Shown here piece after piece: positions 25,716 through 37,620 of a stretch of 64,000 nucleotides of DNA. A program made the translations under genes and the position numbers. This DNA comes from Tetranychus cinnabarinus. Taxonomy: Eukaryota; Arthropoda; Arachnida; Trombidiformes; Tetranychidae. The stretch covers positions 7,209,501-7,273,500 of the forward strand of contig WHVY01000004.1 in the NCBI GenBank assembly GCA_022266195.1. Reading direction: 5' to 3'. Numbering within the stretch: position 1 is the first letter of the stretch; every line of letters starts with the position of its first letter. The notes beneath the pieces are model-generated. The model was given only the letters and a program-made list of their open reading frames with translations. It did no database searches and had not been told where the DNA came from.

Positions 25716-27544
25716 CTGATTGAATTCAAGTTAACTGAATAATTGTAGACCAAGGAACAAATACAAAGGAAAACTAGATAAAATGATAAATTGGATTAGA
25801 GTTTGTATTTACAAGTCACTTTTCATTGAAAATTAATGGAAATGAGCAGCTACAGTGAAAGTTAATCAACAGAAACTAACGATCATTAAGGCAAAGTAAG
25901 ACAAATTGTGATATGAAAATTTTCCCTTTTTGTCTCTCTCCCTCTCTCTCTCTTCCTTCTCTTTCTTGTCATCCTGTTCTTCTCTCTCTCACTTTTCTCT
26001 CTGTCTACCGATTCCTCTCTTTTCTTCCTCTGTCTATCTGTCATAAATGTGAATAATGTTCATGATTTGATAAAGCTTCAATTTATAAATCTTAATCTCG
26101 TTGCTTCTTCTTCCACAATCAGCTTCTTATTATCCTCATCTACAGCATCAATTAAAGTCTCATCAACATCACTCTTATGCATTTACTTTCTCACTCATTT
26201 GTCAGTAAAAAGCTATTTAAACACAGAAACTGATAAACTTCATTGGTTGTTTCTTGATCAGCTTACACCTATTTTAATCGCAGCATTCTATTCAAATCCA
26301 AACGCACCTTTTGTCATTAAGATTACAACTATTAACATCTTGAAGTTGCTTCATTGTTTTCAACGCAAGATTATCTCACTTGTTGACTGAAAAGTTAACA
26401 TGATGAGAAAATTATCCAAAACTGAACAAAAAATAATGTTTACCATTGATATCAACTGTAGACACAATGAAACAACCAAATACATTGTCAAGTCATTTGC
26501 CATCAACTAATGTTACCCAACTCAACCAAAATTTAACCCAAACCAGTAAACTTGCAGTTTAAATTTCAGTAGATACACACACCTAATCTGATTTAAATTA
26601 GGATAAAACTCAGTTATTTCCCTTGAAAATTAATTTCCTCCGTTGAATAGTCAATTCTAGATTTAGTTGATCACCAATGACCTAGGATATGATGTTGACT
26701 CTCTTAGGTTTATCCAAGTTGATGAAAGATGAACAGCAAACAATCATCAAATTGATTGTTTTGTTTCGTCTTTTCACAATGTCATTACCCAAAAGGCCTT
26801 TGAACTCTTTCAGTCTAATTTATCCTTCAACAGGATAAATCAGTTGTTCAATTCAATTGATAGATAACAACCAATGGTAAACAATTAACATAAGAATCAA
26901 ATCGGCATTATTTTCCTGTTTATGTGTTTTGTTTTTACCAATCAATTTCCTCTCATTTATTCAACTGTACAAATCAAAAACATTTTAAACCAACAATTTA
27001 CTCCCAATTCGTCGCCTATTTTTATCCAAATTGTCCAAATCATTTGTAACTCTCATTGATTACCCAGCAAGACATACAAATCATTATGTCTTGACCAATC
27101 AACACACCATTTTCAGGTATATTAATAACTGGTAATCTCATTGTAAGGTCAAACTTGAAGCAAATTTGATCATTCTGGTGGTAATTTTATCCTGATTATT
27201 GACTTAATGGACTTTTCATTCAATTACTAAATGTTAATCAATACAATGTTGATTAGAGCGATGAGAAAACCCAAATTACATCAAAGTTACAAGTAAATGA
27301 ACCAGAAATAGTTTAGGCAAAAATTTTTCTGGTTAATATTGATTCCAACATTGAATTCAAACCTAAAAAAAGCTCTTCTGTTTACCTCAAGATGGCAAAT
27401 GATTTAATTGTTGATTAAATATTTTCCTGGTTTCTGAGTGCATTTGAATCTGGTTTACCCATTTGGGTGACAATTATAACCATTTGTATAAGTCTACAGT
27501 TAATTTGATGCTGATTATTATATTCGCTGATTAAATTAAAACTG

Positions 27545-27804
27545 TTAGTTCTCTGATCTTTCCTGACAATCCATTAAAATTAATAAATTGTCGTCACACC
27601 AAAAGACAGTAAACACCCGATTCTGGTTCAATGTAACCCCAAAATGATTATCATTGTTGGTCTTTTTTACATTCTCAAGCAATTGAACATTGAAATCGTT
27701 GACATTGACAGCAAATGCATCATTACCAACAATAAACAACGCAAAATTAAAATAAAAATTGAAATAACTATTCACGCAATTGTTGTCATTAACCAGTTGA
27801 TTGA
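27545..27804 (-). other. Candidate coding exon, minus strand, unknown
   Basis: A good acceptor (TTTTACCAG) is followed by about 86 open codons reading QLVNDNNCVNSYFNFYFNFA and later NDFNVQLLENVKK and VFTVFWCDDN. The VNDNNC start recalls the inter-domain linker of cadherin repeats. No donor keeps it clearly in phase with its neighbours, so it may be a terminal exon or a chance frame. Confidence 0.25.
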
Positions 27805-28245
27805 CTGGTAAAACAATTAGCTCAAATTAAATGGCAAAAAAATGGTTAAAGATCAGCGTTATTTAATCAACTTTCATATTAACCTGAGCATGAAGTTAAG
27901 ATTGTTGATAACAATATTATCACCATGGACAAGTCACCATTGATTATTATCAATAAATCATAATTTGATAATTTTATTATTTACCGTGCAAAAGTGAATC
28001 AAGAGTTAAGGAATAAAATACAAATAATATTTACCCTTTACATGATAAATCATTTTTATTCAAGGTTCAACATTTACTGTGAGCTTCATTAATTCATTTT
28101 CATGGTAAATTAGTTTACAAATAATTTGATAATTTCCCTGCATAAACTCTGGTCTCATTATCAGACATTGATTCTTGATTAAACACAAGCTTCGGACATT
28201 TCGTGTTGGATTCATTTTGCTTGTCATCCAGCTGAACATATTGAG

Positions 28246-28443
28246 TCATTCAACTATTTTCAGGGGACATTTTTGTTCATCAGAATCGTACCTTAACTGG
28301 AGCATCAATACGTTAACCTCAAGCTTTGATTGGAATTTAATTTCATCAAAAAAAACTGCCATTGACTTGTTAATTAACGCAAACATCTTTGTATTCAGTT
28401 GAACCCGTTTTCTGTAACAATGATTTCCATTGATTCCAATCAA
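28246..28443 (-). other. Candidate coding exon, minus strand, unknown
   Basis: An open frame with protein-like composition contains KMFALINKSMAVFFDEIKF and LEVNVLMLQLRYDSDEQKC, which can be laid onto the second half of a cadherin repeat. A GTACGA donor lies inside it at phase 2. It is on the same strand and upstream of the cadherin-like gene at 19652-24269, but I could not build an in-frame chain between them. Confidence 0.25.
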
Positions 28444-29284
28444 GATTTGATTGATTCTGGAAAGGTTATAGTTTAGGTTTAATTATTGATTGATGATAAC
28501 AATTTATTATTGATGCAGAAGATGAGGAAATGATTGTAAACAATAATCTATGGAGCGATTAATGAAAGTGATTGTTTGCCGTTGTTTATTGTATAGTCCT
28601 TGGAAATCATTAATTGATTCATTGAAGCCTACAAATTGATTGGTTAAATTTCAATCATCTTTTTTTTCAGCATAATCAGTCGATTGTTTGGTTCTGGCTT
28701 AAGATCAATTCAGCTTCTATCTTGGGTTTTAAAGGATATTTTGTGATTTAATAATTAGTTACTGTCAATGGTAAATAAATTGATGTTTACACTTGATACA
28801 TGAGAATAAAAAACAATTCATCTCTTCTAATGGCGGAATTGTTAATCAGTCTGAGATTTGAATCGTTTTATCCAATAATTATGAGTGAAATACATTAATA
28901 ACTCTGTTGGTAATCAAGAGGCTGCAAGTTGTCTCCATTTGTTAAATTGGATTGCTAAATCACAAGGTAGTCAAATGTATTCACAAGTTGATTTTATTGT
29001 TGGTAGACGGCAAGTGATACCAAGTTGATAAAAATTTGTAACAGTCAATAATAAAGATAATTGGTAATAATTGTGAGAAATAAAATTGTCTTTTACCGAT
29101 ATAATTACTACTGTTAGTATTATCAGTAGATTATGGGGCTGGAAATCGAAATTAATTTATCTTGGTGACTTTACTGATTTTGTTGATTAGCAAACATTTA
29201 TTCAATAAATAGTGAATGGCGTCGAGTAAAGGCATCTATCGATTGGAATACAGGTCAGTTTTTGCAAAACAAATCATTGCTTAT

Positions 29285-31510
29285 TTAAATCAAGAGATGA
29301 TCAATTAGTTCCTTTATTGCGTCGACATCTAAGTCTGAAATGGAAACATCTTTTCGCGTTTTTCTCAATCGATTAAACTCTAGAACAGAAAGTCCAAGAC
29401 TTTTAGCTAACTGCTGGACCGGTACCAAAGCGGTTAAACACTTTTGAATGTGAGGCACCAAATGATGGACGTAAACTTGAACCATTTTTTTGAGAAGATC
29501 AGCTTCTGAGTTTGTATTGCTTGATGTTGATTCAGTTCTGAAAATGATGTTTAAGAAAAAGGTTTGATTAATCAATCAGAAAAATGAGAATTATCATAAA
29601 AGTATGAAAAATGTCTTGAGTTTAATGAGAAAAATCTCAAATATGTTTTAGACTTACTTGTGATAATTGATTAGGATTCGCGTTGATCTGATCAAAGATT
29701 GATTCAATATATCTCTAAATTTTGCGATTATAGACAGTGGAATCAATTTTCTGGCTTGATTAAAAGCTTCAAGAAGATCATTGCAAAGATTGGCTAAAGG
29801 AGGAAAGGTGAGAATCACGGCTGGCGGCTCGTAATCAGTTTTGGATTCTGAAGTTAACGATTCGGATGCTGAAGATAGTGATGAGATGGCAGGAGATGAC
29901 GACGAGCTAGTCATTAAATTAACTGAAGATAGAGAAAAGTTTTCCAAATTTGCTTCAAATTTATCTATAGCTGTTTCAACTGATTGAGTAAATTTTGTCA
30001 GAATAACCCGTTGGAAAATTAGAGAAATATCTGGTCTACAATCTGCTCCTATTCGGTTCATCGAAAGGCCAAAATAAAAACAAGGGTCGAATAAATTTTC
30101 AATTGGATAGAGTGAAGAATATTCAGCTGCTAGACATTTATCTAATGTATCTTGTAGTTGACTAAGAAACAAGTCAATCTTGTTGGATATCCAGCTTGTT
30201 AATATTGTTGTATCACCGAAATCACGGTGATCAGAGTCATTCAAGGTTTCTTGACCTGAGATTTGTTTAGAAGATGATGAGAGCGAAACAATGTCATCGT
30301 CCGCAAATAAAGCTCTATACTGTGTAACTGTATTAAATAAGTTGATCCGATATATTTCTATTAATTTTCCCATGTACGCAAGAGGATTCGTGACTGTTAC
30401 TTCTTTAACCAGATTTTTCAACCAAGCATCTCGAGCCTTATTAAAAAAAACAAGAGATTATTATAGATTAGATGATAATTGTATTACTCTAGCTGAATAT
30501 ATTGTCAATTTAGAGAAATTGAATTGAATAGCTTACATAGAGAAATTTTATCCTCAACTCAGTTTCATCATAAACATTGATACGTCTTAAATAACCAATA
30601 ATTTTGAGGGCAACAGGCAATTGTATGTCCCCATATAACTCTTTGAGCTGCTGGTTAATCATCAATTCCTTGCACTGGGATAACTCGTTTGATATTGTCT
30701 AATTACAAAAGAAAAAAAGAGACATTAAGAAATGTTCAAGTCTTTAGATAATAACTTGAAATTTTTTACCTGAATCAGAGGAGCATCTTTACCGTGGAGT
30801 CGGTCAATTCGTTGAATGTACGAGTATAATTGTAAAGCCTCATCGTAGTAACCTTTCCGCACACAAGAATCCATTAATTGGGGTATTTCAAGGAACCCTA
30901 ACAGCTGATTATGTTTGGATAACATTAAAGATGCTTGCCTCCATCTTGAAACGGTATGGAATCACAAGACAATGTATTAAGGGATTAATCAATAGATATA
31001 ACAACTTAAAAGGTATTTTTTACCTTTTAGTAATGTCTTTGGCTTCATCAGAGAATCCTGAAAGCTTTCTTTGGAAGAATGGTATTTTATCAATAAATTT
31101 GTCTAATTTATCTTCAATTCCTAGAACCTGGATGAATAAAATGAGATTAAAACTAAATAAATTACAAATCGAGATGAGATGAGAAGCATTTAAACAGATG
31201 ATTGCCTGTTTACCTCTTGTTTGACGTCTTTGCCGAGCTTATGAGCTTCCAAGAAACACGGATAATTTTTGAAAGCTTCATCCTTCATAGCATCTTCTAG
31301 CCGACATTTTTCATCCAATAATCGAGCCGGTTCCCTGGCTAAACCATGAATACCAATCGAGCATAACTTGTCAATATAGTCCTCTGAGAGATCAGGATCA
31401 ATACACTCTGAAAAGGTAACAAGCATTAATTAGCTGTATAAGCTAAAGAATCATAAGTACTTACCATCTTCTTTAAAGATAAACTTGAGAACATCATGTT
31501 TAGCATCCAT
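29285..31510 (-). CDS. COG8: Conserved oligomeric Golgi complex subunit 8
   Basis: Seven exons join with matching phases: 31510-31465, 31407-31214, 31127-31024, 30944-30770, 30698-30537, 30436-29658 and 29537-29285, giving 570 residues, close to the usual size of this family. Family signatures are clear: DAFANYxxFxxA-like DEAFKNYPCFLEAH in exon 2, HNQLLGFLEIPQLMDSCVRK in exon 4, LRRINVYDETELRIKFL in exon 5, INLFNTVTQYRALFADDD and FYFGLSMNRIGADCRP in exon 6, and LTALVPVQQLAKSLGLS in exon 7. COG8 is a helical CATCHR-family subunit of lobe B of the COG tether, which captures retrograde vesicles within the Golgi; the family function is established knowledge. All introns are short. The gene is divergent from the Lys-rich gene at 32114, with about 600 bases between the two start codons. 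Confidence 0.95.
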
Positions 31511-32113
31511 TTTCTTAATGAGAAGGAAAAGCAACCACTAAAGGTAAAAAAACTTGTTGGTTTGTAATCTTAGAAAACAGATTAAGCTAAATATAAGGTT
31601 TAATTAGATCAATATAGGACAAATCCAGGGATTCGGGATTTATCATGATTTGATTGCTTCATTAGAAGATGTTAATCATTGATTGAAATTAAATAGACAC
31701 GTTAAGATGAATATTGTTCATTGAATAGAAGTAGATTCACTAATCAACAGCTGGCTGTGTTGTGTCAATCTCATTGGATAATAAGTGTTTACATTCGTTA
31801 CTATGGATATTGAATGCGCTTTCCGTTTGAGTCTCACATGTTACATTTGCCATTTTTTGTGACAATTAACCTTTGAATGTTAACTAATTTGAAGCATTAA
31901 TTCTGTTAAATTATTATTTTGTGCTAACGTGTTCACCAATTTATCGATTTGGATCGATGTCCTATTGCTGGTTCTATTTTGCTGTTCAATTTTTTCTTAT
32001 AATTTAATTCTGATCAAAATCGGCATTTTCAATTTACATCAGTTTTCTTCTACTATTTCTAGGTAATTTAATTGCTTGATATTCCAAATTTATTTCATCA
32101 ACAACTTGGTAGC
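31511..32113. other. Divergent intergenic region between COG8 and the Lys-rich gene
   Basis: No frame is supported. The two genes start outward from this 603-base stretch, so it must hold both promoters. No TATA box in a suitable place stands out. TATTTCTAG just before 32064 looks like an acceptor, so the plus-strand gene may have a 5' UTR intron. Confidence 0.5.
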
Positions 32114-32857
32114 ATGGATATAGACGATAAAGATTCAGCTGAAGCTAGTGATGACTCCTCATCTGAACCTGAAGAAATTGACAACAAAGACGCAAAGGAA
32201 GTGGCCGTTACTTCCATTAAAGCTGAATTTGCTAGTCAACGATCATTGAAAGAAAAGGCTAAAAAACTGAGACGTCAGATCGAAATTAGAAATATTGAGC
32301 AAAAGAAAACTAAAGAAGCAAAGAAAAAAGCTGAAGATGATTCTTCTCCTCCTAAGCCTGAAAACAGCGATGTAGATGATAAAGCTGATGTTTCTCTTGA
32401 AGTTGAGAAAACAAATTCAGAAAAGCCTAAAAAGAGCATAAAAGCTAAGAAAAATAAGACAAAGTCTGCTAAAAATCTTGGGAATAATAATGATAAACGT
32501 GATTCAACGACTGGTAACAGCCAAGCTGACTTAAAGAGTGATTCAGTTGATAAGGATGGACCAAAAAAGCTTACCGGCAGTGCCAGGAAGAGAGAAAGAT
32601 TTAACAAAGCTTCCCGTTTGGGAAAAGTAATGAAGAATAAGCTAGTCAAAAGTTCTGTTATTAAAACAGAAAAAAATACTCGTCCCTTTAAAAAATTTAA
32701 CCGAAAAACAAAAAACCCAAAGAGTGAAGTTGTTAAAGACAATAATTCCGCTGGAAAGGCTCATGGGAAGAAACGCAAATTGAAAGAAACAAGCAAAGAT
32801 ATGCCGAAGAACAAATCAATGAAGAAAGTTACAGTCAAGACAGAAAAGGCAAATTAA
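32114..32857 (+). CDS. Lys/Glu-rich, probably nucleolar protein
   Basis: A single open exon of 247 residues starts at MDIDDKDSAE (32114). The first 35 residues are acidic and Ser-rich. Residues about 40-80 form a charged helix (KAEFASQRSLKEKAKKLRRQ then IEIRNIEQKKTKEAKKK). The rest is dominated by Lys with several bipartite nuclear-localisation-like clusters (KKRKLKE, SARKRERFNK). The composition is typical of ribosome-biogenesis proteins. The helical part vaguely recalls NOL7, but I cannot confirm that. AATAAA at 32983-32988 is a suitable poly(A) signal. The reverse-strand open frame across it is a codon-composition shadow. Confidence 0.75.
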   Translation: MDIDDKDSAEASDDSSSEPEEIDNKDAKEVAVTSIKAEFASQRSLKEKAKKLRRQIEIRNIEQKKTKEAKKKAEDDSSPPKPENSDVDDKADVSLEVEKTNSEKPKKSIKAKKNKTKSAKNLGNNNDKRDSTTGNSQADLKSDSVDKDGPKKLTGSARKRERFNKASRLGKVMKNKLVKSSVIKTEKNTRPFKKFNRKTKNPKSEVVKDNNSAGKAHGKKRKLKETSKDMPKNKSMKKVTVKTEKAN

Positions 32858-33829
32858 AAGATCTGAACCCTGGTCAAATTCACGAATATCATTACGTAAA
32901 ACGAGATATCTTTCTGACTTGGAGTTACAAAAATTAAAATTGAATCAGCATAATGCTGAAATTTAAAAAAGTTTCAACTCGCAATAAAAAATACAAAAGT
33001 CTTGAGAACCTCAAGCACGCTAACCAATAACGATAGCAGAAACTAAAATGTGAAATAATTATAAATCTTTATTGATATTTTGTTAAACCCTTATTTTGAA
33101 ATTGTAAAATAAATTTGTTACAAATATTTTCTCAACAATCAAAACTCATTTCAATGATTGATTCCGTAACAACTGTGTGTGATCTGTTCAGTGTTCAACT
33201 GATTGGAGCTAATTTTGTTGAAATTTTTAATAGTTTTGTGTTTCTTGTCAAAGTAAGTTCGTAATAAAAATCATGAATACAGTAAAAATATCTGAAGCTG
33301 AATTCAAGGGTTTTTAAAATCTTTTAATAAATAAATTTGCTGAATTAGACCATATTAACAAATTTTGCTAATCAAACATTAAGTTGAGGAAAATTTAACG
33401 CATAACATTATCTCACTACTTTTAATCAATGATACTTATTGAGATTATAATCGTAGCAATAAATTAAAGAATCATTTACGAAATAATAATTTATAAAATA
33501 ATTTTCAGTGAAAATGAGTTCGTTTTGGGTTTTGTAGATTTTTTTAAATAAAGAAACGTCAGTTAGGTGTTGAAGCCAGAATATGCCGATTGGAGTTGTA
33601 CTGACGATTATAATATTTAGATCTAATAAACAACAATAATTTATCAAAGAAATAATTCGATTTTTATAGAACTAGACTGTTGTCTATAACTCTAACTCTA
33701 ATGTTTTGGAACCAAAGCAAAATGAATTTGTTTTCGTTGTGTATTTATTCAAATTATTGACTAATTGATACTGATAATGGCAACTGAACCAGCAAAACCA
33801 ATCATCCAAAAATCAGCACCATTGTGAGA
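32858..33829. other. Convergent 3' regions of the Lys-rich gene and MOB4
   Basis: The two genes point toward each other here. The stretch holds their 3' UTRs: AATAAA at 32983 on the plus strand and, for MOB4, AATAAA on the minus strand at 33744-33749. No further gene is supported. Confidence 0.6.
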
Positions 33830-34501
33830 TCAGGCTTCACTTTCTTCAGTAGCTGTTGCGGTTTCCGATTCGGGTTTAAGTATTGGAACAATCAAATGTT
33901 CCTTTGACATCAAATTATATTTAGTAACGAATATGGTGAATCTTTTACATAAATGGCTGCTATTTTCAAACTCATCAAATATTGAGCGATGGTGGAAATA
34001 TGCATGACCAAAGATTCGATAGACTCGTCGACATACAGAGCCTAATTTACTGACAGAAGATTCTTTCATTGTTACTCTTGATGGAAAATATTTTGTATTG
34101 TTTAAAAGACAAGAAGCTCCATCCAGAGTGTGTCTTGTATAATCAATAGCAGGACATTCTTTCGGTGTTTTGTGAGCTGCACACAAAAATATCCATTGTT
34201 CTGTAGCTGTCATTTGAACACACGCACTAGGAAGACATTCCGTTTGTAATTTGACTGCTAGTTTATTCAAATCCATACAAAATTGGCGAAGATGCTCATA
34301 TTTCCAGGTACCTTCATCTTGACCCTCCGGTGGCTTGAGTATCTCATCTATATTACTAGGGTCCCTTTTAATTGATTGTTGAATCAATTGTTGAACAGCT
34401 AGTGTTGAGTCCATATCTTCAAAAGATTCATCAGGCCAATCGTAAAATTCTATGCCTTTAATTCCTTTTGGATTACGGCGAAGTATCCTGGAAACTGTCA
34501 T
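33830..34501 (-). CDS. MOB4: MOB kinase activator-like 4 (phocein)
   Basis: One exon encodes 223 residues and matches MOB4 along its whole length: ILRRNPKG, FYDWPDESFEDMDSTLAVQQ, PPEGQDEGTWKYEHLRQFCM, MTATEQWIFLCAAHKTPKEC and AYFHH. The zinc site expected for the MOB fold is present (Cys89, Cys94, His166, His171). MOB4 is a core subunit of the STRIPAK phosphatase-kinase assembly, binding striatin. I chose the ATG at 34501 because ILRRN follows at the family-typical distance. An acceptor-like TTGTTTACAG lies 23 bases upstream with the frame open, so a 5' exon with a slightly longer N-terminus is possible. A minus-strand AATAAA sits about 80 bases after the stop. Confidence 0.95.
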   Translation of the reverse strand: MTVSRILRRNPKGIKGIEFYDWPDESFEDMDSTLAVQQLIQQSIKRDPSNIDEILKPPEGQDEGTWKYEHLRQFCMDLNKLAVKLQTECLPSACVQMTATEQWIFLCAAHKTPKECPAIDYTRHTLDGASCLLNNTKYFPSRVTMKESSVSKLGSVCRRVYRIFGHAYFHHRSIFDEFENSSHLCKRFTIFVTKYNLMSKEHLIVPILKPESETATATEESEA

Positions 34502-35359
34502 AGTTTCAGATTTTACAGCTGACTCTGTAAACAAGACAGCAAAAAATATTGAACGATGAGAAATAAAATTTCACAGATTGGTTTTGACACTTTAATTGAA
34601 TTTTAAGAATAAATTTGAAACAATGAACTGATAAAAGGCTGGAAATTGATTAAAACTTAAAAAAAATAAACATAAACATTAATGTATTTCAACTCTGACA
34701 AGAGATTTCGTGAAATTAGCTGTACTGAGTTATTTTCACTGCTTCTTTATGTCTTATCAAGTGATTGATGATCTTTTAGTTCAAGAATTCGTCATAATTT
34801 AAATTATTCAAGAAAAATTCAACGACTCTTCAAATATTTGATGTACTTGGCTTTGAAACATTGAGTTTTGAGTCAAAATTTTCTTTTCAAAAAAGCATTA
34901 AATTTTTATTATCAACTGATGACACGCTGAGATTTATTTTTCATAATTCAACAAATAAACTCAATAGAGCAAATATTACATTGATGTTTAATAATCCAAA
35001 TAAAGGTCAAAATGCTAGTTATCATTTTGTTCGGTTGTAATACGCCAAATAAGCCAATTGGGAATATGATTATTAATACATTAAAATAAAATGTTTTATG
35101 ATAAACTTATCTGGTCAATTTTAAATTTCGTTTAACAATGAAATCACCGGGAGACTGCTTAAGATATCATCATCAGACGTTTACTGAAAGCAGAAATGAT
35201 AAGGTTGGTGATGATGATGATGATGAATATTATACGAATGATGATAGAGCAAATTTACAATTAGAGTTTAACTTTCTATTAGAAGCAGTATATGCTTGGA
35301 GGGACAAGGGTAGTCTTTTTAGAAGATATTTTTTCATTGAGATATTGAGAATCATTGAT
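34502..35359. other. Intergenic, AT-rich
   Basis: This lies between the 5' side of MOB4 and the 3' end of ATG14, both on the minus strand. It contains a GAT-repeat tract at about 35208-35226. Its part from about 35181 is the parent of sequence copied into the ATG14 fragments at 45.7 and 48.5 kb. No gene seen. Confidence 0.6.
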
Positions 35360-36853
35360 TCATTTTTTACGGATAAACGATGTAACAGCATAAAGAGCAG
35401 TTTCAGCAATTGATGACATAATTCCACCAGTCATACTAGTAGTTTGTTGTGAAGTGAATAAATCAACATAAGGAGTTGTATTGGACGATGTAACCGACTC
35501 CCAATCATTTCCAATACATTCTTCATCGAAGATGTCATCTGCTTCGGAAAAATCTTGACTTTCAGATGGTTCAACCAGAATATAATCAGGATATAAGGAT
35601 TCTTCAACACGGCGGTGAGTTTCCGAGTCAATGTAAATTGGCCCAGCTTGATCAAGATTACTAAAGTTTGGATTGAGAAGTAAAGTTAAATTATGACCCG
35701 TGTAAGTTGGTTCCAAATAACGGGGATCAACTCTTTGTGAAAGGCATAGATAAATTAGATTTGCATTTAATTTGGCAACTTTATGGAGTATCTCTTCGTC
35801 AGTAAGAAAAATTTCGGGCCCTGAATCACTACACTTAGAATAAAATTCAACAAAATTGAGCCGTTTAGGGAACCGAGCATCCATGTAGTAGGAAGCAACT
35901 GATAATAATTGAGTGATGTATGATAGGGCAGCAGAGACTCGATAAGAATCATTTTCACGAATTTTTCCATCCAGTCCATCTGTTTCACCAATAGGACTAA
36001 GTTTAATAGGATCTTTCATCTTATCTAACCAATGGCAGTAGGCGCGAGCAATTGAATCTCTTGGAATCCATGGTTCAACGATAAGATATCGAGTACAATT
36101 AGATTCAACATTGGCCCATGAACCCATTGAGGGAGGACAACAGGTTGTTGAAAAGGATTCCGTTCCAGATTCTGAAATAAAGAGCGGACCTTCACTTTCA
36201 GAGTAAGTTGTATCTACTGAGTTGGTTGTAGTGGAGGTGATATAACTATTTTCACAATGGAAAGGGAAAATATGATCCTTCAACTGCATAATTGATTTTT
36301 GAGTTGCTTCCTTGATTTCGCACCGAATCTTTGAACGCTCTGAGTCGGAAAGTTTAAGACGAGATGTAACTTGAGATATAGCCTTCTTTGTAGTCTCCAG
36401 ATCATTCAAAAATTTATCACCATTGTGGCGTAATATTTCGATTGTTCGACCCAATCTGCGAGAATATTTTTCGGCTTCAGCAACTTCTAATCGACGTGAT
36501 TCAATTATTTTACGTATTGCACCATTTTTTACTTTATTTTCTGATATCGAATGTTCAACGGATTCTAGTTTTTTACTACTAGACATCAACCGCTCGAAAC
36601 GATCATTGATTCTTTTGTACTCTTCTTCCAATAGACGTAATCTAGTCTTTTTTTCAGAAAACTTGGACTGAATTGGAGATAATAGACTACTTGATCCTCT
36701 TCCATGGTCTTGAACGTTGGCTTCTTGAGCCAATTTACAGTTAATTTTGGACGATTTAAACTCTCCTTGACAAATGCATGTGGCACAGATGAAAGATCCT
36801 TTCTCATTGTCACAAACAAAACATTTTAAATTGCCTTGAGTTGACAATGACAT
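35360..36853 (-). CDS. ATG14: Autophagy protein ATG14 (Barkor), intact parental copy
   Basis: A single exon encodes 497 residues. The N-terminus has the conserved cysteine cluster (KCFVCDNEKGSFICATCIC; Cys11, 14, 23, 26, 28) followed by a coiled coil at about 60-195, the region that binds Beclin 1 in the family. The central domain includes RYLIVEPWIPRDSIARAY and ALSYITQLLSVASYYMDARF. The C-terminal part (about 440-497, DDIFDEECIGNDWESV to IRKK) corresponds to the BATS membrane-curvature region. ATG14 directs the Vps34-Vps15-Beclin 1 lipid kinase complex to autophagosome formation sites on the ER (established knowledge). No frame defect is present. Three broken copies lie at 43.0, 45.7 and 48.6-49.6 kb, all on the same strand. 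Its 5' flank is also duplicated in front of PRPF3 copy 3. Confidence 0.93.
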   Translation of the reverse strand: MSLSTQGNLKCFVCDNEKGSFICATCICQGEFKSSKINCKLAQEANVQDHGRGSSSLLSPIQSKFSEKKTRLRLLEEEYKRINDRFERLMSSSKKLESVEHSISENKVKNGAIRKIIESRRLEVAEAEKYSRRLGRTIEILRHNGDKFLNDLETTKKAISQVTSRLKLSDSERSKIRCEIKEATQKSIMQLKDHIFPFHCENSYITSTTTNSVDTTYSESEGPLFISESGTESFSTTCCPPSMGSWANVESNCTRYLIVEPWIPRDSIARAYCHWLDKMKDPIKLSPIGETDGLDGKIRENDSYRVSAALSYITQLLSVASYYMDARFPKRLNFVEFYSKCSDSGPEIFLTDEEILHKVAKLNANLIYLCLSQRVDPRYLEPTYTGHNLTLLLNPNFSNLDQAGPIYIDSETHRRVEESLYPDYILVEPSESQDFSEADDIFDEECIGNDWESVTSSNTTPYVDLFTSQQTTSMTGGIMSSIAETALYAVTSFIRKK

Positions 36854-37620
36854 TAAAACCTTCCCTTGAACTCTTTGAATTCACGTCGTATTCAATAATC
36901 ATTCATGTGAACTATGAGAATTTACAGATGGTCATGGGTGAAGAAAAAAAACACTAGAAATAAGAAAAAGAGAAAAATAATTAAACATACATTAATTAAG
37001 TCAAGTAAATATTAAGCTTATAAATTTAAAACAGAACAGGATCCAAGCACAAATTATTTCCTAAAAAGTGATCAATCTTAAGAGTTACAAAAGGGATTAT
37101 TTATCAGATTAAGACTTACTTTCATGAAATTACCAAGAATTTAAAAAATATAATATTGCTTTCACCAAATTTCAATTGTTATTTAGAAGATTACAGTTTA
37201 TATTATTGTGATGACAATTTTGTTTTGATGAAAAAGGAAAACAATTACTTTCAAGAACCAGATGATTGCTAAGGCGCGTTATTCAAATAATAACATGTAT
37301 AAGGCTTATTTACAAATTCACTAAGATTCTGTATTTTTAATCATTAAGTCTGAAATTGTCTAGATAACTGCATTTGAAATCAAAATTAGGTTCCTTTAAA
37401 TAATAAAAGCACAAAAACATAAGCTCACATGAAAGGTGAGTCTAGATCTTGAGTATAATTAGAAGATGATTTCGTGCTTAAAATAGGGTTTATCTCCCTA
37501 ATCACTTTTAAATCAATTTATTGATGTATTTTTACACATTAATACATGATATTAATATGTAATTCCATGGTTCTTTGCAAACATATTATCGAACATCAAT
37601 GAGATGTAATTTTTTTGAAT
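36854..37620. repeat. ATG14 5' flank, duplicated at 49558-50455
   Basis: The sequence upstream of intact ATG14 matches 49558-50455 almost throughout, for example GGTGAGTCTAGATCTTGAGT at about 37435 and 50303, and a shorter part (37141-37240) matches 43578-43676. The 49.6-kb copy carries a MITE that is absent here; the empty TA site is at 37246-37247. In the 49.6-kb copy this flank leads straight into a PRPF3 promoter, so it probably represents the shared spacer of an ancestral head-to-head ATG14/PRPF3 pair. Confidence 0.8.

Larger units (their letters stand above)
24628..29284. other. Mostly non-coding stretch upstream of the cadherin-like gene
   Basis: Apart from the three weak candidate exons listed separately, no gene is supported. 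A pyrimidine-rich tract dominated by CTCTCT occupies about 25931-26040. A 113-codon plus-strand frame at 26049-26390 has no domain; its reverse strand carries a short acidic frame (DVDETLIDAVDEDNKKL), again without clear splice partners. Confidence 0.45.

Noticed and set aside
26049..26390. 113-codon plus-strand frame
   Set aside because: It has no domain or credible start context, and the opposite strand looks at least as protein-like. I could not connect either to a gene.
32275..32742. 155-codon minus-strand frame opposite the Lys-rich gene
   Set aside because: It is the reverse-strand shadow of a Lys/Glu-rich coding sequence and is Leu/Phe/Ser-rich, as such shadows always are.
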